Shown: positions 55,889-64,000 of the stretch, piece after piece
How positions within the stretch are numbered: the stretch's first letter is position 1
Layout: the number at the start of each line of letters is the position of its first letter
Assembly: GCA_015680685.1 (NCBI GenBank)
Contig: MNCI01008572.1
Span: 596,775 to 660,774, forward strand
Direction: 5' to 3'
Source of the DNA: Gnetum montanum
Lineage: Eukaryota > Streptophyta > Gnetopsida > Gnetales > Gnetaceae
Length of the DNA: 64,000 nucleotides
The notes under the pieces: model-generated
The model's database searches: none
Told to the model about the DNA's origin: nothing
Seen by the model: only the letters and a program-made list of their open reading frames with translations
Program-made: the position numbers and the translations under genes

Positions 55889-58800
55889 TTACGCATCCCC
55901 CTTACTACCACTGTTTCCTATATCCCCTAGTTCAATTTCTACTTCAATGAGGTTGTCCTCATAGAGGCCATCCTTTGCACGAGGAACCCCTTCACAAGGG
56001 CGATCCTCTTCATGAGATCCTTCAGCATGCTCTGTCTCCTGCAAACCCTCTTCGTGAGGGTCACCACCTTTGTTAGCTTCATCCTGTCGAGGAATTTCCT
56101 CAGGTTGTTCCTGCGATCAGACATGGCACATAGATTAACATCGTTATCAAAACAAGGTATAACAAAACGCAATAATACTACAACTCACCCGTGACAGCCC
56201 AACATCAGCAGCAAAGGGAACTTGTTCTAAGCCAATCCACAGATGGTGCATGATTTCGTCCTTAGTGAGCTTAGACCAAACCCTGTCTCCTAAATCAGTT
56301 CCAGCCTTGACCTTCCCCTTCTCCATGGGAGTCCATCGGGGTGGTTTAGGGAAGAAGGAAGGGACCGTAGTCTCACCTCTTGGAAGAGTAACTTCCCTTT
56401 CCGGAGAGGCACTCACCGTCACTTGCTCCTGGAACTTTTCAAATGCCTTGGAAGCACCTATAACGTCGAGAAATAGTCAAAGGGATTGAGCCTCAATGGC
56501 AGAATCCCTATAGTGTTGATGGTAGGCATCGTTTTCTCATTTGTAAACATGTTTATGATCCTTCTGCGTTTGCCCCCACTCTTGTACACTTGCACTATAA
56601 TCCTTCCAGTCCTAGTTCTTCTGAGCAAGGAGGTCCATCTGCATGCATTGTTCAACCAATTCACGGCTACCTTGAACACTGTTCCTAACAATAGCCCAGT
56701 AATGGGCGTAGTCAATGACAGCTGTCCTCCAGTCTTCACCTCCCATTTCCTGGGCTTACAGGAACTCATTCCATGATCTTAGATCCCCGACCTCATCACG
56801 TAGAGCCATTCTCTCCTTCTCCAACCTCTGCAATCTCTTCAAGAGGTCCTCATTTACACTCTGACACTCCCATAAGCAGCGAGTTGAGCGTAAAGCACAT
56901 TTANGTACCAACTTCAGGATCGATTCGCTCTAAGCGACCGATCATATCTTGAATGACCCCTTCCATAAAGGCGAATTTATCAAGAAATTCGTCCTAGGAT
57001 TGAGTCATCACCGCTATCAAGGGCATGCTCTGGTCACCTGTTACACAGGAAAAAAGGTATAACTGAGATATTATGACAACTAGTACAAAATAAAAATTAA
57101 TTTTATCAAAAGACAAACCACTTGCCTCGGTTAATTCCAGCTGAAAGGACTTTGGCATCCTCCACAGCTATCTCCTCTTCATGCGCAGGAGGCTGTGCAC
57201 TCCTCATCTTATTAATTGGGGCCTCTTCTTCTGAGACCGAGGCCCCTTCTCCATGTTGTAAGACCATAGCCCCTGTTTCAGGGGTCAACCGGTCTACAAC
57301 CTTTGCCCTCACTATCAGACAACATGGCTAGTTAACATAGGATTGCACTTTTTGTTCAACGAATGTTACGCTACATAACGGCGTCTCCACACAAACCGTA
57401 ACCGTTAATACATCTTCACACTTACTACTTGGAGGCTTGCTCCTTTGAAATCTGATCTGCATTTGCCTCCCGATACCACCCGCTGGCTCGGAAGATCCCT
57501 TGTTCAAACGAGGCTTTTTCTGTGGCACTGATGAATCCACTATCTCAGCAGCCAGGAGCTTCCCTCTCGACACGTCGCCGGTGTAAGAGGGAGGTGCTTC
57601 ACCCACACTATTTTGACCCTGCATTTGAGGTGCAGCCATACTCCTGGTCGTCACCGACAACGACTCCCCTATTCCCTCAGGCAGGTTTTGCGACTGGATA
57701 GTGCCAAAAATATGGGAGATCCATGGTTTGGAGATCTGGGTGTGATCCTGTTGCACCCAGACCCCATTCCTTTGGACCACCAGAAATTCAGCAAAACACT
57801 AGAACCAACCTATGAAGAAGGAAAAATGCACATTGAAACAGGTTTCAAGCTTCTAGTGAAGCCTAATCATCTCAATGTGCAAGCCTTCAACAAAATAGCT
57901 CGCCCAATTGAAGCGCGTCCCCTCCTCTAAGACCTTTTGCATGATTCGGGCCTGCTCGATCGTGAGGAATCTCCCCTATGAGAGTGTCTTGGGGAAGGCC
58001 CAGGCCCAAAAAAGGGGCTAAATGATGTTGGCCACTACGAATACAATCCTATCATCGGGGATCCCTTTACTTTCTTTCTGAACCCCCAGCCACTCCTCTA
58101 TCTCCTTCTGGAGCTTGGAGCTCCTCTTCGACTTTTCATCTACGGGAAAATCATCAGAGGGGACCCCAAATAAATCAGCGAACAGCTGAGCATCAATGTC
58201 AAAATTTACGCGCACATTACGTACGCGTACGCAAATACGCTAGCTTCCTTGCTAAAGGAGTTGACCAGGGTTAACATTTCACCTACAGTAGCGTCAAGGG
58301 TTATGGCTAGGAAAGGGTCCATCAATCTAGCTTCTTGAATGTTATTGGTTACTACAATCGGGGCTGCTCTATGGCCGAGCCAACGTTGCACCTCCTTTAT
58401 GTCATCATAACGGAAGAAGAGACTGCTGGCCTCACGACCCGAAGCCATACTTGTAATCTCCCATGATTCCCTGACTATTGACACAAATCCATAGTTCTAC
58501 CAAAACAATTTTACATCATCATCACACAATATTGACACAATTCATTATTATGACAAAGCTTACCAGGCCCAAAAGGTAAAGGAAACGGAGGAATTTTCCT
58601 TTGTACATCAGCAGCAGTGAGGGGAGGGTCTAGAGTCCACTTCCTATCCAGTCATCCAAGTTTCTTGCACCTAGAAAAGAAGTCGGCATAACGGGTAGGG
58701 TATTCTGGGATCTTGAACGCCAGATGTCCCATGACGGTAGCCCGCACGTTGCTGATAGAGGTAAATTCCCTTATGGCACTCTTGGCTAATGACAATGTGT

Positions 58801-59928
58801 CATTGTTTCCCATAAGATCGTTTTCATTGATAAAAAACCTATGTCAGAAACATAAACAACTCTTTACACTCAATACACATCTAAACAGTAGTTAGCATTA
58901 CAATACTGCGAAGTGAAACGAAACTTACCCGCCTGCATAATGCACGATACTAGGAGGATTCTGGAAGTAAGTTGTGGGATGACAAGCCATGAATAGAGTG
59001 TTATAGGCATGATAACAGTTAAACCTGGGCATTTCCCAGATCCAGCTTAAACGCCTTAAACCCTTGACATTCTGTTCGTGGTCCTGCACCTGGATAGTTT
59101 CAATCGCGCCATCAGACAGAAACGCTAAGATGCTCTGCATCGAACCGACCAATAACATCTCTAAAATAGCTACAGCTTCATCACCTAGTAAATGCGACTA
59201 GATGATTACACTGTAGTTGTGAAGTAGAAATTGAAAAAATTCCCATGTGCCTCTTCAAAACCATGCCGCCTCCCCCTTTAGACAAGCATGAGGGGGAGGA
59301 ACATTAGCCGCGGGGACATGAACGCAGCATTAAACACCCACGATGTCCAAAACGATTAGGACGGCCTTTAACATAATACTATAAAATACAAATGCACTAC
59401 TATTAGAAAAAATCTAGACAGGAATGTTTGTTACGCCACACTAGGGCTCGCACAATTCTTGGAAAATTACAGCGTATACTGGAGGCGCATAGCCAAAATC
59501 GCCTAATCGCCTAAACCCTTGTAACAGCTCAAGGTCCATCTCTAACAAAGGCGACGAAAGAAAATACTGCGTATTACTTCGACACAACATATCATTATCA
59601 CAGGAACTCTCATTGCATTACATTTACACGCTACATCTTATCTCTATACCACATTATTTCTTATCGCCTAAACCTTAAAACAATAGTTTAGTTCGTGCAG
59701 ATAGACATTAACGCCATGATACAACATTAGAACCCAAAATAGATAAACCACGACACTGCAACAAACATGACGATAGTGTAAAAACGAAAAAGGGTGAACA
59801 GCGACTTACCGATTAAGCGGGGTAACGTCCAGAGCTTCTACTTTGGCCTGTGAAACCCACTGCACACTCTCCTGCATCTTGTCTATCCTGGCCAACTTAG
59901 CATTCTTGCCTTTAACCTTGGGTGCCAT
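55889..59928 (-). pseudogene. Antisense accessory gene of Tat-5, about eight exons, unknown function
   Basis: Minus-strand exons: 59928-59810, 59378-58929, 58838-58564, 58474-57426, 57311-57126, 57037-56909, about 56895-56189, 56110-55889. Donors are GTAAGT, GTAAGT, GTAAGC, GTAAGT, GCAAGT (a GC donor) and GTGAGT; acceptors end TAG or CAG. Start MAPKVKGKNAKLARIDKM (basic). Exon 2 includes GDEAVAILEMLLVGSMQSIL and LSWIWEMPRFNCYHAYNTLF; exon 3 RATVMGHLAFKIPEYPTRYA; exon 4 KEVQRWLGHRAAPIVVTNNI, LFADLFGVPSDDFPVDEKSK and a KKPR nuclear-signal motif (PQKKPRLNK). Exon 7 has a coiled coil (LLKRLQRLEKERMALRDEVG); exon 8 is acidic, ending GDIGNSGSKGDA. About 1,000 codons in all. Stops replace Trp in exons 2 and 3, exon 4 has a frameshift near 58225, and intron 6 with the start of exon 7 is deleted around the N at 56904. 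Confidence 0.87.
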
Positions 59929-60059
59929 TGTTGCAAAGGTCAAAATTGAACAAAGTCCTTGTAAAATCATTTGCTCATGCCTTGTTTACGCTCTCTTCTC
60001 GCTATAACAAAGTCCAAATTCACGATATCGGTAACCTGTTTTGAGTATGAACCACTAGC

Positions 60060-60074
60060 TTATAAACAAGATGC
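60060..60074 (-). promoter_or_regulatory. Candidate TATA promoter of the Tat-5 antisense gene
   Basis: Minus-strand CTTGTTTATAAGCTAG, about 130 bp upstream of the ATG at 59928. It parallels the TATA-like site upstream of the Tat-4 antisense ATG. Inference from position. Confidence 0.45.
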
Positions 60075-60184
60075 TCAAATCAACTGATTCTTTCCACCCG
60101 ATCGACGGGGAACTTTCCCGAAACGCGGATATCAGTATGACATAAAACACGAAGATCTAGGCATTAATGTCTCAAATATTGTGC

Positions 60185-60400
60185 GAGTTGCGGTCTGAAA
60201 TGACCCTAAACTAACACTATTTTTATCACCTCATCATTCACCAGCATTAACTATGATCTATGCGAAATGCAAATCCAACTATTTCGACACGGTAGACATG
60301 CCACGTTGCACATCTCATCTCATTTCATATGCTCGGCATTTCTTTTTTACAAAACTTTTGTAACAATCCACTAAGACCTTAAACTAGAAACTTCTCTAAC
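60185..60400. repeat. Hairpin-motif remnants between the antisense gene start and RT, Tat-5
   Basis: Two recognisable units, GCGGTCTGAAATGACCCTAA followed by ACTAAC, and CCACTAAGACCTTAAACTAG, match the motif family of 42420-42680 in Tat-4. The array is short or eroded here. Confidence 0.65.
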
Positions 60401-60474
60401 ACGCCATCCTGACAAAAAAAATAAACAAAATTTTATCATTTAACATATTAGCGAAAAAACGATGTAACAACTTC

Positions 60475-60494
60475 CTTTTTTGGTAGTTTTCAGG
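60475..60494 (+). promoter_or_regulatory. Likely 3' splice site before the RT exon, Tat-5
   Basis: CTTCCTTTTTTGGTAGTTTTCAG is a pyrimidine-rich tract ending in CAG at 60493, 12 nt before the conserved MDVALSTPLVLTGLHG peptide. Tat-4 has TGTTATTGTGGCAG at the same place. Ogre elements are known to splice an intron between protease and RT. The matching 5' splice site near 55174 could not be fixed. Confidence 0.6.
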
Positions 60495-62110
60495 ATCACT
60501 TGCAAATGGACGTAGCTTTATCCACACCCTTAGTATTAACAGGGCTGCATGGGAAGGTCGTTAGATAGTATGATCGCATGCTAGTAGGAACAAACCTTTC
60601 TCTTTATGACGCAACCATAGCAACATTGGAAGCATCCCCAGACTGGCCAGAACGTCTGACCCGAACACTTGACCTGGAGGCTGGTGATGTAACCGAGGAC
60701 CCTCTCAGCAACGTCCCTGTGGTTATGCACAAAGGAGAAAATAAAACTCCAAGGGTTAGTTCTCTCCTAAACCAACAGATGCAGAATGACATGACCCAAG
60801 TGCTCCAAAACAACGCTGTTGTATTCGCGTGGTCATATGAAGACATGCCAGGTTTAAACTCGAGATTAATACAGCACAACATCATCTTAAACCCACACAT
60901 CAAACCAATTAGACAGAAGGCACGAAAGATTAAGCCAGAAATTGTGCTAGCAGTGCGTGATGAAATCACCAAGTTATATCAGGCTGGTTTCATCCGTGCG
61001 GTTGATTACTCTGATTGGGTGTCCAACATTGTAGTTGTCTCTAAGAAAATGAGAGGCATACGCATTTGCATAGACTTCCAGGATCTGAACAAAGCTACAA
61101 TTAAGGACAACTTCCCGTTACCGAGTATCGACCAACTAATCGACACAACAGCTGGCCACGCGCTTCTATCCTTTATGGATGGTTTCTCAGGCTATAATCA
61201 AATTCGTATTAACCCAGAGCACCAATTGACCACAACATTCATGACGCCCTGGGGGACCTTCTGCTACACCATGATGTCTTTCGGGTTAAAGAACGCCGGA
61301 GCAACATATCAATGAGCCATGACATACATATTTAGCAATTACCTCTTAGGGAGATTGAACGACTATGTAGATGACATAGTTGTCAAATCTATAAAGTCAG
61401 AAGATCATTCATGAGACCTAGAGTTAGTCCTTAAACGATGTCTCCAACATGACTTACGGCTTAACCCAAAGAAATGCGTATTCGGAGTCAAAACTAGACG
61501 TATGTTGGGGTTTGTGATATCAGAGACTGGCATTCGAGTTGACCCCGACAAGGTTAAAGCCATCGTTGAGTTGACACCACCAACAAACCTCAAGGAACTA
61601 CGTGGGTTACAGGTTAGGCTTCAGTTCATCAGGCGGTTCATTTCAAAGTTAATAGATAAATTGCACCCCATGCAACATCTTTTGAAGAAGAGTGTCAATT
61701 TTGAATGGACTGATGACTGCCAGCATGCATTTGACAACCTAAAAGAAGAGCTACAACATTTACCAAAAGTTTTCCCGCCACAAAGGGATCAACCTTTCTA
61801 CATTTATCTAGTTAACTTTTACGTGTCTATAGCTGCATTACTTTGCCAGAAAAGGAACGATGGGTCAAAAGCACCTCAGTCATGCTCTATTTGCGTACGA
61901 AACAAGGTACAACGAAGTGGAGCATAACTGTTTGGCATTATTTTTCGCACTTAAAAAATTTAGGCATTATATTTTCCGCAGTCAGGTCAACATAATTTGT
62001 AAAAGTAACGTTCTGCGGGCTATCTCTAACAATTTTTATGAAAGTAGCAGAATAGCTCATTGGAAAGCTATCACGGCTGAGTTCGATTTACATTATGTTG
62101 GCTAGTCATC
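60494..62110 (+). CDS. RT and RNase H of Tat-5
   Basis: RT spans about 60780-61600: VFAWSYEDMPGLNSRLIQHN, ITKLYQAGFIRAVDYSDW, NIVVVSKKMRGIRICIDFQD, FPLPSIDQLIDTTAGHALLS, FMDGFSGYNQIRINPEHQL, FMTPWGTFCYTMMSFGLK and the catalytic YVDD at about 61361 (LNDYVDDIVVKS). A TGA at 61313 replaces the Arg of the usual YQRAM. The thumb follows (KCVFGVKTRRMLGF, ELRGLQVRLQFIRRFI). RNase H spans about 61780-62105 (FYIYLVNFYVSIAALLCQKR; ETRYNEVEHNCLALFFALKK; KSNVLRAISNNFYESSRIAH). A one-base shift near 61860-61900 and a few stops keep it from being functional. Confidence 0.9.
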
Positions 62111-62147
62111 CACCAAAGGTCAAGCTATAGTTGACCAGTTAGCAACA

Positions 62148-62720
62148 TTGCAAGTTAACGATCAAGCTATAATAGAGCCAGAATTCCCAGATGAACATGT
62201 ACACGGTTTAAGCACTGTATCAACAGGCCTTGAAGCGATGTTATATTTTGACAGAGCTTCAACCACTAGAGATAGTAGTGCAGCCACCGTTATTACGCTT
62301 TCTCCTAAGGATGTGCATCTATTGACTTACCGTTTGACCTTCCCTTGTACGAACAACGTGGCAGAGTATGAGGGGCTCCTCAGGGGATTGTTGATGGCTA
62401 GAGAACTCAACGTTCAACACCTAGCAATTCGAGGTGATTCGATGCTAGTAATCAATCAAATCATAGGAGTCTACACCTGCAAGGCTGTACACCTACAGCC
62501 CTACTGCGATATAGCTAAAGATCTCTTGAAGCAATTCGTGACAACCGATGCTCAACACGTGCTGGGCAACGAAAACACTATTGTCGATGCACTGGCAACT
62601 CTGGCGTTAAACGTGCTACCACACTTGTTTGCCACTTGGCCCGCTTTAATGATAGAATGTACAGAGCCTATCATTCAAGTGACGCAAATTACCTCATTAA
62701 ACATGGAAGGAACATCATAA
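62148..62720 (+). CDS. Archaeal-like RNase H of Tat-5
   Basis: A 190-codon open frame. MLYFDRASTTRDSSAATVIT holds the first Asp, followed by FPCTNNVAEYEGLLRGLLMA (Glu), LAIRGDSMLVINQIIGVYTC (Asp) and NENTIVDALATLAL. The four acidic positions of the RNase H fold are present. This second RNase H, acquired by the Tat clade, lies between the ordinary RNase H and integrase and defines the clade. It is one of the few uninterrupted domains in the window. Confidence 0.9.
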   Translation: MQVNDQAIIEPEFPDEHVHGLSTVSTGLEAMLYFDRASTTRDSSAATVITLSPKDVHLLTYRLTFPCTNNVAEYEGLLRGLLMARELNVQHLAIRGDSMLVINQIIGVYTCKAVHLQPYCDIAKDLLKQFVTTDAQHVLGNENTIVDALATLALNVLPHLFATWPALMIECTEPIIQVTQITSLNMEGTS

Positions 62721-63963
62721 TGGTATGACAGCATTAAAACTTACCTTCTGCATGGCGAACTACCGCACAAGCTAACACATGCGCAAAAATATGTCATGCC
62801 CAAACGTGCCAGGCAATACATCATCCTTGGAGATAGTACTCTCTGTAGACGCTCCTTCAATGGGGTATTGCTTACCTACATTAACAGTGACCAAGCATAG
62901 CGAATAGTTAATGAAGTCCATGAAGGGCTGTGCGGAGGACACATAGCCCCGCGAGCAATGACTGCTAAGATTAAACGCTTAGGGTATTATTGGCCGTACA
63001 TGGAAAAAGACTACCTTGCCAAGGTTAAGATGTGTGACATGTGTCAGCATTATGCAAATCTAATACACGTGTCATCAACTGAGTTACACACTACTCAAAT
63101 CACTTGGCCATTCCAACAATGGGGACTAGACATCATAGGCCCCGTCTTGCCTAAATCTTTCGTAGGTCATAGCTTCATTATCACCACCATTGAGTATTTT
63201 ACAAAGTGGGTGGAAGCTATCCCCCTACGAAAGATCACATCTCAACAGGTTTGCCACTTCATCTTAGACAATATTGTAACCAGATTTGAACTCCCTATGA
63301 CTGTTGTGATTGACGACGGACCACAATTTAGTAGCTCAGAAACCAAATCTTTTTGCGATAATCTTGGTATTAGACAATCTTTTTCTTCACCTTATTACCC
63401 GCAAGCAAATGGTCAAGCAGAGGCAACAAACAAGGTGATCATCAATTTGCTCAAGAAAATGCTCAATAGTAATAAGAAGCAGTGGCATGAAAAAATCCTC
63501 TATGTGCTATGGGCGTATCGTACGACATGCAGAATAGCTACAAACAAGATGCCCTATAGCCTGGTCTACGGATCCAAAGCAGTGTTGCCCTTGGAATTAC
63601 AAATTCCCTCATTGTGGATGGTCCTATCTACGATTATAAATGAGACTCAACACAATGAGTCTAGAATTGTGGATTTAGACTTAGTGGAGGAGAAACGCAT
63701 CTAGACGCTCGACACCATCAAGAGATATCAAGACAAACAGCGACAGAAGCATCGGCACAACCTACATCGGCGACCAATCGAGAAAGGAGATTTAGTTCTC
63801 AAGACCATTCATGAACCAGTAGACAAGTTCTCTACAAACTGGGAAGGCCCTTTCCTGGTCATCGACGCATACGGCAATGGAGCATTCAAGTTAGCAAACA
63901 TCGACGGAAATGAACTACCAAATCCGGTGAATCATCTGTACCTAAAGCAGTATTACATCTAAA
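62721..63963 (+). CDS. Integrase of Tat-5
   Basis: The His-His-Cys-Cys zinc module is EVHEGLCGGHIAP and CDMCQHY (about 62920-63055). The core carries QQWGLDIIGPVLPK (Asp), TVVIDDGPQFSSSE (Asp) and [19 protein letters not shown] (Glu), all catalytic residues intact in the 248-codon open frame 62958-63704. A TAG at 63702 interrupts the C-terminal region, which continues RYQDKQRQKHRHNLHRRPIE, KGDLVLKTIHEPV and NWEGPFLVI. It ends YYI and TAA at 63961-63963. No chromodomain, as expected for Tat. Confidence 0.92.
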
Positions 63964-64000
63964 CATCGATTCAGCTCAAAACCAGGTAACAAATGTCTGC

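Larger units (their letters stand above)
49788..64000 (+). mobile_element. Tat-5: Tat/Ogre-clade element with antisense cargo gene (3' end beyond window)
   Basis: 5' LTR, leader, gag, protease, hairpin array, minus-strand (antisense) gene, second array, RT, RNase H, archaeal-like RNase H and integrase, in the same relative order as Tat-4 but in the opposite orientation. Its start falls inside the gag of Tat-4, so it is the youngest Tat element here. Its coding parts are also the least decayed: pol is open for most of its length, with isolated TGA/TAG codons. Its 3' LTR lies past 64000. Confidence 0.92.

Overview
This is a gene-poor, AT-rich, repeat-packed piece of a plant nuclear genome. I find no intact host gene, rRNA, tRNA or CRISPR. 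What can be recognised is layered LTR retrotransposons of the Ty3/gypsy superfamily: the Tat/Ogre clade (gag, protease, RT, two RNase H domains, integrase), an Athila-like family, and one chromovirus. Most copies are old. Their stops sit where Trp, Gln or Arg codons are expected, the signature of C-to-T decay at methylated cytosines. The nesting and decay suggest a very large, slowly purged seed-plant genome (a gymnosperm is plausible), but the species cannot be fixed from the sequence.

Layout. 1-4980: 5' part of a minus-strand Tat element (Tat-1): gag, a leader with tandem hairpins, 5' LTR. 4981-8226: tail of a plus-strand Tat element (Tat-2) with polypurine tract and 3' LTR. 8342-9598: probable isolated LTR. 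10120-13850: 5'-truncated chromovirus with 3' LTR. 14649-15553: solo LTR of the Athila-like family with CTAGG target duplications. 16950-25400: old plus-strand Tat relative (Tat-3), split by a younger gag-only Athila-like element (Ath-1, 17394-23538, containing an 860-base assembly gap). 26450-35233: plus-strand Athila-like element (Ath-2) with gag, PR, RT, RH and INT. 35234-49787: minus-strand Tat-4, which interrupts Ath-2. 49788-64000: plus-strand Tat-5, inserted in the gag of Tat-4 and running off the window.

The most striking feature is shared by Tat-4 and Tat-5. Between protease and reverse transcriptase, about 5-6 kb of each element is occupied by a gene on the opposite strand. It has about eight exons, splice sites, a candidate TATA promoter of its own, and predicted product features (basic N-terminus, KKPR-type nuclear signal, coiled coil, acidic C-terminus). 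The two copies lie in opposite orientations in the window and are diverged, yet their first three exons have identical lengths (119, 450 and 275 nt). The fourth differs by only 6 nt. The sense-strand RT ORF begins just after a good 3' splice-site sequence, so the antisense gene appears to lie inside a sense-strand intron like the PR-RT intron known from Ogre elements. Arrays of a short hairpin motif (TTTAGGCC-N6-GGCC type) bracket the cargo. I do not recognise the protein family.

A second theme is that LTR U3 regions and leaders here carry short palindromic or hairpin motifs amplified in a copy- or family-specific way (GATATCG, GTCGACG, AGACATCT, GTAGCGTAGC and others), usually near the promoter.
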